A stretch of 11,757 nt of DNA from Actinomycetota bacterium. Lineage in GTDB: Bacteria; Actinomycetota; Acidimicrobiia; Acidimicrobiales; JAHWKP01. The notes beneath the pieces are model-generated. The model was not told the DNA's origin and did not search any database. It saw nothing but the letters and a program-made list of their open reading frames with translations. The DNA lies in assembly GCA_019347775.1 (NCBI GenBank), contig JAHWKP010000039.1, positions 1 through 11,757 on the forward strand. Reading direction: 5' to 3'. Position numbers and translations under genes: made by a program. Of the stretch, positions 1 through 5,845 are shown one piece after another. The number at the start of each line of letters is the position of its first letter. The stretch's first letter is position 1.

Positions 1-165
1 GACTCGACATCTCGTCACAGCACCCTGACGGTGTTGGCGTCGCACAGTTCCTCGCCGACCAGGTGGAGCATGAGCAGCCGAGGTGCTGCTAGCACACGCG
101 GGTCGGCCGACTCATTGTTGATTGGCGACGTCGCGCAGGTTGCTGGCGTGCCTGCGATAGGCGCT
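1..165. other. Left edge with no supported gene
   Basis: No gene can be supported in these 165 bases. On the minus strand an open frame ends in TGA at 15-17 and reads ...PRVLAAPRLLMLHLVGEEL..., which looks protein-like. It has only a 26-codon GTG-started stretch and no ribosome binding site I can see. It could be the degraded tail of a gene or chance. The stretch lies downstream of arsR on the minus strand, so it may also hold that transcript's end, but I see no convincing terminator. Confidence 0.3.
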
Positions 166-504
166 TCACGGCGTAACGACGGGCGAACTTAGGGCGTCGC
201 GTAACACCGATAGGCGTTCGGGGACCACCTGGTACCAGGCCCACCGGCCGCGCTTTTCCCGCGTCAGCAGGCCGGCGTCGGTGAGCACCGAGAGATGGTG
301 CGAGACCGTGGGCTGCGACTTGCCGACGGGCTCGACCAGGTCACACGCGCACATCTCGTCGGACTCCGCGCCCGCGATCATCGACAGAAGCCGCAGGCGG
401 GCGGGGTCGGCCAGGACCTTGAAGGCGGACGCGAGGTCCTCGGCGTCGGCTTCGGAAAGCCCGCCGGCGAGCAGGGGCTCGCAGCACTGCTCTATCTCTT
501 TCAC
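166..504 (-). CDS. arsR: ArsR/SmtB-family arsenic-responsive repressor
   Basis: This is a 112-residue winged-helix repressor of the ArsR/SmtB family, which binds operator DNA as a dimer and releases it when As(III) or a related metalloid binds. The helix-turn-helix lies at about residues 55-80 (core SQPTVSHHLSVL), followed by the beta-wing (TREKRGRWAWY). Candidate thiolate ligands are a vicinal pair C7-C8 and C52/C54 in MCACDLV. An N-terminal CC pair plus a Cys near the recognition region is known from the Corynebacterium glutamicum ArsR type, so As(III) sensing is likely. The start is GTG (502-504), supported by an AAGGAG-like site just upstream (complement of 511-515). It is divergent from arsI with 113 bp between them, which holds a perfect inverted repeat, so it probably represses both itself and the arsI operon. 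Other inducers such as Cd or Sb cannot be excluded. Confidence 0.93.
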   Translation of the reverse strand: MKEIEQCCEPLLAGGLSEADAEDLASAFKVLADPARLRLLSMIAGAESDEMCACDLVEPVGKSQPTVSHHLSVLTDAGLLTREKRGRWAWYQVVPERLSVLRDALSSPVVTP

Positions 505-562
505 GGCGCTCCTTCGATTGTCTCTGCAAGGGGAACATATTGACGACCATCTATGTTTTCGA

Positions 563-598
563 GTACGGTCATATTTACAACGGTCAATATGACCGTAC
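563..598. promoter_or_regulatory. Inverted repeat, probable ArsR operator
   Basis: A perfect 13-bp inverted repeat (GTACGGTCATATT at 563-575 and AATATGACCGTAC at 586-598) is separated by 10 bp. A further half-site ATATTGAC (537-544) is the reverse complement of GTCAATAT (583-590), so several related half-sites lie in the 113-bp arsR-arsI gap. AT-rich palindromes of this kind in divergent ars promoters are typical ArsR binding sites. The right arm ends about 20 bp before the arsI start codon and just upstream of its ribosome binding site, so bound repressor would block initiation. I see no clear -10/-35 pair. Confidence 0.75.
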
Positions 599-617
599 CG
601 TCAAAAAGGAGCTAGGC

Positions 618-1046
618 GTGTCACGCATCCAACTTGCCCTCAGCGTCAGTGACGTCGACGAAGCGGTGGACTTCTATTCAAAGCTTTTCGCCACCGATCC
701 GACCAAGCGGCTTCCGGGCTACGCGAATTTCGCCATCAGCGAGCCTCCGTTGAAGCTGGTGCTGATCCACGACCCCGGACGGGCCGGACAGATGAACCAT
801 CTCGGCGTCGAGGTCTTTTCCGCCGACGAGGTGTCAGCCGCCGGCCAGCGGCTCTCGGCGGAGGGGCTGTCGACCACCGAGGAGAGCGGCGCGTGTTGTT
901 ACGCCGAGCAGCAGAAGGTCTGGGTCAACGATCCCGACGGAGCGCCCTGGGAGATCTACACGGTGTTCGGCGACGCGGACACGCTCACGCCGGCCGACGA
1001 CGGGTGCTGCAGTGACGACCGGGCGGGAGCGGCCTGCTGCGCGTGA
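618..1046 (+). CDS. arsI: ArsI/CadI-family organoarsenical C-As lyase (glyoxalase fold)
   Basis: This 142-residue protein has a vicinal-oxygen-chelate (glyoxalase/dioxygenase) fold. ArsI enzymes cleave the carbon-arsenic bond of trivalent organoarsenicals such as methylarsenite, and the mycobacterial relative is CadI. Family hallmarks seen here are SRIQLALSV at the N terminus, GYANFAI, PPLKLVLI, HLGVEV, and ACCYAEQQKVWV with the vicinal pair C93-C94 expected to bind the substrate arsenic. Probable metal ligands are Q5, H61 and E112. The C terminus carries two more Cys pairs (C130-C131, C140-C141), which could help capture metalloid. The GTG start at 618 is preferred because AAGGAG (606-611) sits at the right distance. 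An upstream in-frame ATG at 540 would place the operator inside the gene. It is first in an operon with the two genes that follow and probably arsenic-induced through ArsR. A purely metal-binding CadI-like role is the alternative. Confidence 0.92.
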   Translation: MSRIQLALSVSDVDEAVDFYSKLFATDPTKRLPGYANFAISEPPLKLVLIHDPGRAGQMNHLGVEVFSADEVSAAGQRLSAEGLSTTEESGACCYAEQQKVWVNDPDGAPWEIYTVFGDADTLTPADDGCCSDDRAGAACCA

Positions 1047-1067
1047 CGGCGCCATTACGGTTGCCCC

Positions 1068-1274
1068 ATGGCCAACGTGACATACGAAGTAACCGGCATG
1101 ACCTGTGACCACTGCGTCAACGCGGTGAAGGGCGAGCTGTCCCAGCTCGAGGGAGTCGAGGCGGTCGAGGTTGAACTCGACTCCGGCAGGGTCTCGGTCA
1201 CCAGCGCCGAGCCGCTGGACACCGACACGATCCGTTCGGCCGTCGAACGGGCGGGATACGAGCTGCGTGTCTGA
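1068..1274 (+). CDS. Heavy-metal-associated (HMA) domain protein, CopZ-like
   Basis: This 68-residue single-domain protein has the ferredoxin-like HMA fold. The metal-binding motif GMTCDHC places C13 and C16 in the first loop, and the rest fits the family (VKGELSQLEGVEAVEVELDSG, then RSAVERAGYEL). Such proteins bind soft metals, usually Cu(I), in the cytoplasm and pass them to transporters or regulators. No copper ATPase is in the window, so the partner is unknown. Its place 21 bp after arsI, in a probable arsR-controlled operon, raises the possibility that it carries As(III) or another thiophilic metal in this setting; that is inference. It overlaps the next gene by 8 bases (GTGTCTGA), which suggests translational coupling. 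No strong ribosome binding site is visible before its ATG. Confidence 0.9.
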   Translation: MANVTYEVTGMTCDHCVNAVKGELSQLEGVEAVEVELDSGRVSVTSAEPLDTDTIRSAVERAGYELRV

Positions 1275-1692
1275 AGCCACCGAATCGGCGAAGGAGGAGG
1301 GGTCGCGCGAGGGACTGGTTCTCACGGAGCGGATCCTGGGCCACGTCATCGGGCTCCTCGTGCTGGTGCAGGCCGCTCTGGCAGGGCACTCCGAGTGGAT
1401 CGCAGGCACCATCGATATTGAGATCCACGGAGTGGTCGGTAACGCGACTTTCACCCTCATTCTCGTGGCGGTTGTCTTGGCCGTGGTTACTCAGGTTGGC
1501 GCCCTACGGCTCGGGGTGCTCGGCGCACTCGCGCTGCTGGCCGTGGCCCAGATCGGCCTCGGATACATGGGTCGCTCCTCAAGCGCGGCTGCCGCATGGC
1601 ACGTGCCACTTGGGGTAGCGATTTTCGGGATCGCCGTCTACAACATCGTGTTGGCACGCGAAGCGAGAATGGCCGCCCGCGCCGATTCCTGA
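1267..1692 (+). CDS. Four-TM membrane protein (DUF6220-like)
   Basis: This 141-residue integral membrane protein starts at GTG 1267, overlapping the HMA gene's stop. Four hydrophobic segments lie at about residues 22-40, 55-76, 80-100 and 110-129. Histidines near membrane borders (H26, H54 in IEIHGVVGN, H112 in AWHVPLG) recall the small DUF6220-type four-helix proteins and, more loosely, cytochrome b561-like or copper-associated bundles. No function is established. Reading the longer frame back to 1171 would only translate the HMA gene out of phase, so the GTG start is favoured. It is third in the arsI operon, and a role in metal handling is guilt by association only. Its TGA (1690-1692) touches the last codon of the convergent hemolysin III gene, with no spacer. 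Confidence 0.8.
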   Translation: MSEATESAKEEGSREGLVLTERILGHVIGLLVLVQAALAGHSEWIAGTIDIEIHGVVGNATFTLILVAVVLAVVTQVGALRLGVLGALALLAVAQIGLGYMGRSSSAAAAWHVPLGVAIFGIAVYNIVLAREARMAARADS

Positions 1693-2334
1693 TTAGCCGA
1701 GCATCAGGGTCACGGCGAAGTAGTGGCAGGCCGCGCCCATCACGACTAGCGCGTGGAAGACCTCGTGGAATCCGAACGTGGCGGGCCACGGGTCCGGCGA
1801 CCGGCGGGCATAGACCACACCACCGATCGAATAAGCAATTCCCCCCGCCGCGAGCAGAATGAATTCCCCCGCGTCCAGAGCTCGGAGATACGCCGGCAGG
1901 TTCCCGGCGATGGACCACCCGACTAGGACATAGACCGCGGTCGTGAGCGGTCGGGGCGCGTCGAGCCACAGCATCCGGATGGCGATGCCCACGGCGGCCA
2001 GAACCCAGACGATGACGAGCATCACCGTCCGGGCTGTGCCGCTGAGGGCGACGGTCGTGACGGCGGTGTACGACCCCGCGATCGCCAGCAGAATCGTCGC
2101 GTGGTCGACCCGCTTGAGGACGCGGCGGGCCCTAGGCGGGATCCGGGCGTGGTGGTAGATCCCGCTGACAGCGAGCATGGCGGTGACGCAGACGCCGTAA
2201 ATCAGCACCGCCAGCAGATCGCGGCGGTGCTCGGTGCGGACCGCCAGCAAGACAAACGCCATGGCGGCGATCGGCGCGGTCGCTCGGTGGAAAGTGCCCC
2301 GCAGTCGCGGCCGCAGTAGCTCGGGAAGGTCCAT
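1693..2334 (-). CDS. Hemolysin III / PAQR-family membrane protein
   Basis: This 213-residue protein has seven predicted membrane helices and belongs to the hemolysin III (YqfA/TrhA, PAQR) family. Numbered from the ATG at 2332-2334, the predicted metal-site residues are all present: SGIYHH with H61, RVDHATI with D77, and FGFHEVFH with H190 and H194, which in the PAQR superfamily form a zinc site with hydrolase-like geometry. Bacterial members are linked to membrane fluidity or energetics rather than true haemolysis. A GTG two codons upstream (2338-2340) is an alternative start; neither has a strong ribosome binding site. It follows the phosphatase gene by 27 bp or less on the same strand, so co-transcription is likely. 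Its TAA stop abuts the convergent gene, so readthrough antisense RNA into either operon end is possible. Confidence 0.92.
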   Translation of the reverse strand: MDLPELLRPRLRGTFHRATAPIAAMAFVLLAVRTEHRRDLLAVLIYGVCVTAMLAVSGIYHHARIPPRARRVLKRVDHATILLAIAGSYTAVTTVALSGTARTVMLVIVWVLAAVGIAIRMLWLDAPRPLTTAVYVLVGWSIAGNLPAYLRALDAGEFILLAAGGIAYSIGGVVYARRSPDPWPATFGFHEVFHALVVMGAACHYFAVTLMLG

Positions 2335-2361
2335 CCCCACGCTGCTCAGTCTGGTCGCGCC

Positions 2362-3141
2362 TCAGCCGCCTTCGGTCGCGTTCAGGAGGCCGAGGGCGCG
2401 GTGCCAGGTCGTCTCGTCCGCGGCGGAGAGCAGGCCGAAGGTCTCCTGGCCGGGGCGGTACTCCGAGCCGTCGAGCCGCCGCACGAAGGCACCCGATTCC
2501 TGCACCAGCAGCGACCCGGGGGCGTGATCCCACGGCAGCGTGCGCCAGAAGAGCAGGAAGTCGCGGCCGGCTTCGACTAGCGCCGGATAGTCGAAGCCGG
2601 CGCAGCTGCCCTCGACCACCGAGCCGAACCGCCCACTGTTGGACGCGATGATGCGGGCCCGGTCCTCGTCGAAGAAGCGCGTGAAGACGGCACCCCGCAA
2701 ATCCGCTTCGCTCTCAGCGTCGGCCGGGTCGCGCTGGATGGACCGTCCGTTGCACTCGGCGCCGGCGCCCCTTTCCGCGACGTACATACGATCGACGAGC
2801 GGACGCCATATCCAAGCGATGCGGGTTTCGCCGTGAACGACGAGCGCAACCATCACCGACCAGTCGGTGCCGCCATTGACGAAATTCGTCGTCCCGTCCA
2901 CCGGGTCGACCAGCCATGCTCGGTCGTCGCTCAGGGAGCGGGTGAGGCCGGGGTCTATGGCGCAGGCCTCTTCGCCGATGACTGCCACTCCGGGGGTCAG
3001 ATCGCGAAGTCGCGCCGTGATCTGCTTCTCGGCTTCCTCGTCGGCCACGGTCACCAGCTCCCCGGGCGACTTGGAGCGCACGTCGGCGTCGCGTAATTCG
3101 TTCCAGCGGGGCTCGATTTCCGTCGCGCTGGCTTCCTTCAT
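2362..3141 (-). CDS. Inositol monophosphatase-family phosphatase
   Basis: This 259-residue cytoplasmic sugar-phosphate phosphatase belongs to the Mg2+-dependent IMPase superfamily. The signature residues are present: GEE (E57, E58), DPVDGTTNF (D79, D82) and WDHAPGSLLVQESGAFV (D205) for the metal-coordinating site. DLVT-like SPGELVTVADEEAE near residue 25 fits the N-terminal motif. The exact substrate (inositol-1-phosphate, histidinol phosphate, fructose-1,6-bisphosphate or PAP-like) cannot be told from the motifs. The ATG at 3139-3141 is chosen. In-frame sequence upstream (GIGDLIPRVAQI) looks like the start of the family's first helix, so a non-standard start such as CTG near 3165 cannot be excluded; extending to 3264 would overlap the small secreted-protein gene out of frame. 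It probably shares a transcript with the small upstream gene and with hemolysin III downstream. Confidence 0.9.
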   Translation of the reverse strand: MKEASATEIEPRWNELRDADVRSKSPGELVTVADEEAEKQITARLRDLTPGVAVIGEEACAIDPGLTRSLSDDRAWLVDPVDGTTNFVNGGTDWSVMVALVVHGETRIAWIWRPLVDRMYVAERGAGAECNGRSIQRDPADAESEADLRGAVFTRFFDEDRARIIASNSGRFGSVVEGSCAGFDYPALVEAGRDFLLFWRTLPWDHAPGSLLVQESGAFVRRLDGSEYRPGQETFGLLSAADETTWHRALGLLNATEGG

Positions 3142-3176
3142 GATCTGAGCGACCCGAGGGATCAGGTCGCCGATAC

Positions 3177-3377
3177 CTACATCAGGCAGGGACGACCTTT
3201 GGCGACCACCTGGCAAATGACCGTGCCGGCCGCCGTGCAGACGTCTTGGATCTCGGGCTCGCATGTCATAGCGCTGGTCGCCTGAGCGCCACCCCCGAAG
3301 GGCATGAGCAACAGGGCGGCACCGAGCGCTGCGGTGACCAAACGGCGGCGGATGCGGGACGGCGTCTTGGTAGGCAT
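3177..3377 (-). CDS. Small secreted Cys-containing protein
   Basis: This 66-residue protein starts with a basic segment (KTPSRIRRR), then a hydrophobic core and an AQATSA-type signal peptidase I site near residue 36. That would leave a mature peptide of about 30 residues with four cysteines (MTC, DVC, VIC, RPC), which could form two disulfides outside the cell. I do not recognise a family. It lies 35 bp upstream of the phosphatase's ATG on the same strand. It competes with an N-terminal extension of that phosphatase frame, and the coherent signal peptide argues that this frame is the real one. It is divergent from the lipoprotein gene across only 51 bp. The start codon is clear (ATG at 3375-3377), but the ribosome binding site is weak. 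Confidence 0.65.
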   Translation of the reverse strand: MPTKTPSRIRRRLVTAALGAALLLMPFGGGAQATSAMTCEPEIQDVCTAAGTVICQVVAKGRPCLM

Positions 3378-3395
3378 GGCGGGACGCTACTCGAC

Positions 3396-3411
3396 CCCGC
3401 CCTCAGGCGGG
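3396..3411. promoter_or_regulatory. Small palindrome in a 51-bp divergent promoter gap
   Basis: CCCGCC (3396-3401) and GGCGGG (3406-3411) form a perfect 6-bp hairpin with loop CTCA between the two divergent genes. It is flanked by a direct repeat GCTAC (3386-3390 and about 3415-3419) just before the AAGGGA ribosome binding site of the lipoprotein gene. It could be a regulator site or simply GC-rich chance. No partner regulator is encoded nearby. Confidence 0.3.
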
Positions 3412-3428
3412 TGCGCTACAAAGGGACC

Positions 3429-3878
3429 ATGTTTGTCCGGCAGGTACTCAAAGTGACGACGCTCGTGATGCTGGCGGTGCTCGGCACCGCTGTCGCCGCC
3501 TGCGGCTCCGACACCGGCAGTGAGACGCAGCCGGCCCCGGACGTCACCACCTTCACGGAAGGCGACTTCGAGGAACTGCCGCTCTATCCCGACAGCGAAC
3601 CGATTGGGAGTCGGACTGAGACCGACGGCGTAGTCGCACGGAGTTACAAAGTGCGCGATGTGACCGTCGACATGGTCATCGCGTTCTATGACGAGCGTCT
3701 TCAGGCGGCGGGCTGGCAGCGAGCCGAGCCCGCCCTACGGGAAAACACCGAGCACCGTGCTGACTTCGTCAACGACTCGTACCGCCTGGAGCTCAGCGCC
3801 CAGCCCATTCGGGCGCCCGAGGACCCGCCGACGCAGCTCCAGGTCGTGCAGTACAGCCTCGTCCTGCATCCCCTGTAA
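3429..3878 (+). CDS. Predicted lipoprotein with small alpha/beta domain
   Basis: This 149-residue lipoprotein has a signal peptide ending in the lipobox VAAC with the lipidated C25, followed by a polar linker (GSDTGSETQPAPD). The mature part has the pattern PLYPDSEPIG...SYKVRD...DMVIAFYDERLQAAGWQ...HRADFVNDSYRLELSAQ. This looks like a strand-strand-helix-strand domain often seen in uncharacterised actinobacterial lipoproteins, in which a helix ending FY...L...AGW is followed by a strand carrying the ligand face. No function is known to me. The ATG at 3429 is chosen for the AAGGGA site at 3421-3426 and because the signal peptide begins there. It appears monocistronic, convergent with the rhodanese-CBS gene. 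Confidence 0.82.
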   Translation: MFVRQVLKVTTLVMLAVLGTAVAACGSDTGSETQPAPDVTTFTEGDFEELPLYPDSEPIGSRTETDGVVARSYKVRDVTVDMVIAFYDERLQAAGWQRAEPALRENTEHRADFVNDSYRLELSAQPIRAPEDPPTQLQVVQYSLVLHPL

Positions 3879-3886
3879 GCGCCAGC

Positions 3887-3914
3887 GGACCCGGCCGTGC
3901 CTCTCCGCCGGTCC
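3887..3914. terminator. Imperfect hairpin between convergent genes, possible terminator
   Basis: GGACCCGGC (3887-3895) can pair with GCCGGTCC (3907-3914), leaving one bulged C and an 11-nt loop. It sits in the 51-bp gap between the lipoprotein stop and the rhodanese-CBS stop, where a bidirectional terminator would be expected. There is no T-run on either side, so intrinsic termination is unproven. Confidence 0.35.
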
Positions 3915-3929
3915 CCGGCCGACCGCGGC

Positions 3930-4586
3930 TCAAATGTTGGGAAGGTGCACCACGCCCAGGAGCCGGCCCTCGGGGGTGGATACGACGACCTCATGCACGT
4001 GAGCGGCGCGCATGCGCTCATGGAGCGGCTCGAGGGGTTCGTGGGCCCGAACGGTTGTGGGGCCGGGTGACATGAGTTCCTCGGCGGTCGCGTCGGGGTG
4101 GGCCTCGGCCTCGTCGGCCATGAGCCGGCCGAACACGATCCGCTCTTCGTTGACCACGATCAAGCTTCTGCCGCCCGACGCCGCGACGTCACCCGCACTC
4201 TGGCCCAGCAGCACTGTCGGCGGTCCGGTCTCCATCACATCTCCGGCGCGCAGGTCCGAATCTGGCGACCGGACGGTCGGGAGTCCGGACGCGATCCAGT
4301 CAGCTTTGCCGGCGACGTAGTCGTAGACCTCTTTGAAACCAAGCTGCTCGAGCCGCCACGCGGCCCGGGGGCTCATGTCTCAGAGGAAGTCCCAGCAGTA
4401 GACGATGATCGGCCGGCCCCGGTCCAACCCGGCTGTGCTGTCGGCGTCGATCTCCCGCAGCGGCAGGTGGACGGCGTCGGGCAGATGCTCGTCCTCGTAC
4501 TCCTCGTGTGGGAGGACCTCGGCCAACTGGGCGTCGCGCTGCTCGAGCAGTTCTTGGACGAGGTTGCGGTCAGCCGACTTGGGCAT
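3930..4586 (-). CDS. Rhodanese-CBS protein with in-frame TGA, candidate selenoprotein
   Basis: Read through one TGA (4380-4382), this is a 218-residue protein with a rhodanese-like sulfurtransferase domain (about 1-105) followed by two CBS repeats (about 113-160 and 168-218, cores DVMETGPPTV and ELMSPGPTTV). Rhodaneses carry persulfide sulfur on a catalytic Cys, and CBS pairs usually sense nucleotides. C64 in IIVYCWDFL is the expected catalytic Cys. The TGA is codon 69, then DMSPRAAWRLEQLGF continues in the same frame, with the usual VYDYVAGKADW ending. Relatives, as I recall them, have Cys at position 69 (YCWDxxCD[LM]SPRAAWRLE), so the codon could encode selenocysteine. Both halves are intact and no other lesion is seen. 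TGA is also this gene's terminal stop. The alternative is a nonsense mutation with reinitiation at the ATG at 4374-4376, which would give a 68- and a 148-residue half. It starts 20 bp after the MscS gene, with GTAGGA upstream of the ATG. Confidence 0.75.
4350..4382 (-). promoter_or_regulatory. SECIS-like hairpin directly after the in-frame TGA
   Basis: In the mRNA sense, GAGCC (4374-4370) pairs with GGCUC (4354-4350). After a five-base bulge on the 5' side, GCC (4364-4362) pairs with GGC (4357-4355) around the loop GCGU (4361-4358). The apical loop begins with G and is separated from the UGA by 18 nt. Bacterial SECIS elements are expected to form a stem-loop immediately 3' of UGA, with a G among the first loop bases and about 16-37 nt from the UGA, so the geometry fits. 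The upper stem is short and GC-rich coding DNA folds easily, so this alone is weak evidence. No folding program was run. Confidence 0.45.
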
Positions 4587-4606
4587 ACAGAGTTCCTACC
4601 CCAGAA

Positions 4607-5449
4607 TCACTGTTGCGGAGACTGCGGTTGGTCGGGTCCGCCGAACCAAAGACGTCGTTGCGGGAAGGGAATGGTGATGCCCGCCTCGGCGAGTGCTCGG
4701 GTTGCCGCCATGCCTACTTCTGAGCGGACCTGCCACCGGGTGACCATCTCCGGGGTGTGCCAGAACAGCAGCGCGAAGTTGATGCTGGACTCATCGAACT
4801 CCTCGAACCAGACCTCGGGGGCGGGATTGGTCAGAACGTAGGGGACACTGCGGATCGCCTTCAGCAGGACCTCTTGCGCCGCCTCGAGGTCGGTGCCGTA
4901 GGCGACTCCCACGCACAGAGACGTCCGCCACGGTCCCCGGGCGGTCACGTTAGTTATGGGATTGTCCAGTACCTGTGACGACGGCACGAGCACGCGCTCG
5001 CCGTCGAAGGTGCGGATGATCACAACCCGGAAGTCGACGTCCTCGACGATGCCCTCGATGTCCTTGCCCAGCATCACCTGATCGCCGACCCGGAACGGAC
5101 GGCGCATCTGGATGAGGATGCTGGAAAAGAAGTTCTCGAGGATGCTCTGCGCGGCGAAAGCGAGCGCCAGACCGCCGAGCCCGAGCGCGCCGAGCAGCGG
5201 CCCTAGGCGCACGTTCAGGGAGGCCAGGGCGTAGATGAGACCGGCGAGGATGACGGCGAATCCGACGAAGCGCCCGATGAGTCGCGCCGCGGGGCCGGCG
5301 GGCTCGTTGCCGCGGACCACGCGCGTGACGATGATCTTGATGACGCGGCTGATCAGGATGGCTACGACGAAGATGATCCCGGCGCGTATCCAGTCCGCCG
5401 CCGTCAGCCCCCCGAGGGCCTCGGTGACCTCCTCCTGGGCGAGAAACAT
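4607..5449 (-). CDS. MscS-family small-conductance mechanosensitive channel
   Basis: This 280-residue inner-membrane channel opens on membrane tension to release solutes during osmotic downshock. Three membrane helices are predicted at about 20-44, 58-78 and 82-113. The third carries the pore-lining Gly/Ala-rich stretch (LGALGLGGLALAFAAQ) and the family signature ENFFSSILIQMRRPFRVGDQV at its cytoplasmic end. This is followed by the beta domain (VEDVDFRVVIIRTFDGERVLVPSSQVLDNPITN) and the alpha/beta C-terminal vestibule. Length and order match compact MscS proteins. The ATG at 5447-5449 is the first start after an in-frame stop, yet its GGAAGGA purine run touches the ATG with no spacing, so initiation may be weak. 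It is third in the operon, 48 bp after the SPW gene and 20 bp before the rhodanese-CBS gene. Confidence 0.93.
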   Translation of the reverse strand: MFLAQEEVTEALGGLTAADWIRAGIIFVVAILISRVIKIIVTRVVRGNEPAGPAARLIGRFVGFAVILAGLIYALASLNVRLGPLLGALGLGGLALAFAAQSILENFFSSILIQMRRPFRVGDQVMLGKDIEGIVEDVDFRVVIIRTFDGERVLVPSSQVLDNPITNVTARGPWRTSLCVGVAYGTDLEAAQEVLLKAIRSVPYVLTNPAPEVWFEEFDESSINFALLFWHTPEMVTRWQVRSEVGMAATRALAEAGITIPFPQRRLWFGGPDQPQSPQQ

Positions 5450-5497
5450 TCCTTCCGGTCTACAGGATCACGAGTGGCTCAGTGTTGGAACGGCCGG

Positions 5498-5845
5498 TCA
5501 GACCGACCGGATCACGCCCCACCAGCCTCGGCCTCGACGCTGGGTGTCTGGCCCCCCGAAAGGCGTGGCGGCGGCGACAACCGCAGCGGTGGCGACTGCG
5601 ACCAGGGTCGCGGCGATGGGATGACCGCCGAAGAGGGGGGCCACGGCGACGGTGGCCATCAGCGGCAGGTTCACCCACCGGACATCGCGGGTGGCGGCCC
5701 ACAGCGCGATGGCGGCGAAGGTGGCCACTATCGGGCCGACGGTGCGGTGCAGATCCTCGGCTGGCGTGTCCACGTAGCCGAATACGGCGGGTGCGACCAT
5801 CAACCACAAGCCGCCAACCAGGCCCACTATCTGTCCCGGCTTCAT
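5498..5845 (-). CDS. SPW-repeat family membrane protein
   Basis: This 115-residue protein has four membrane helices in two similar halves: GLWLMVAPAVFGY near residue 12 and NLPLMATVAVAPLFG near residue 60. These fit the SPW repeat family of small membrane proteins, whose function is unknown. The ATG at 5843-5845 overlaps the VKOR stop (TGATG), and GGAG lies just upstream within the VKOR gene, which supports this start over one 11 codons upstream. Genes of this type are often, as I recall, found beside the VKOR-like family seen next door, so the two may act together in the membrane. The C-terminal tail (PDTQRRGRGWWGVIRSV) is basic and probably cytoplasmic. Confidence 0.85.
   Translation of the reverse strand: MKPGQIVGLVGGLWLMVAPAVFGYVDTPAEDLHRTVGPIVATFAAIALWAATRDVRWVNLPLMATVAVAPLFGGHPIAATLVAVATAAVVAAATPFGGPDTQRRGRGWWGVIRSV

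Noticed and set aside
15..150. Minus-strand protein-like frame at the left edge
   Set aside because: Too short, no start with a ribosome binding site and no family recognised; left as unassigned.
1171..1266. N-terminal extension of the 4-TM protein
   Set aside because: This part only reads the HMA gene in another frame; the GTG at 1267 gives a coherent protein and the usual overlap.
4374..4586. Reading the rhodanese as two separate genes (68 and 148 residues)
   Set aside because: The two pieces are in the same frame, separated by one TGA and one further codon, and each is half of one domain. Neither would fold as a rhodanese alone.
4098..4841. 247-codon plus-strand frame
   Set aside because: It crosses the ends of both the rhodanese-CBS and MscS genes antisense and has no recognisable domain or ribosome binding site.
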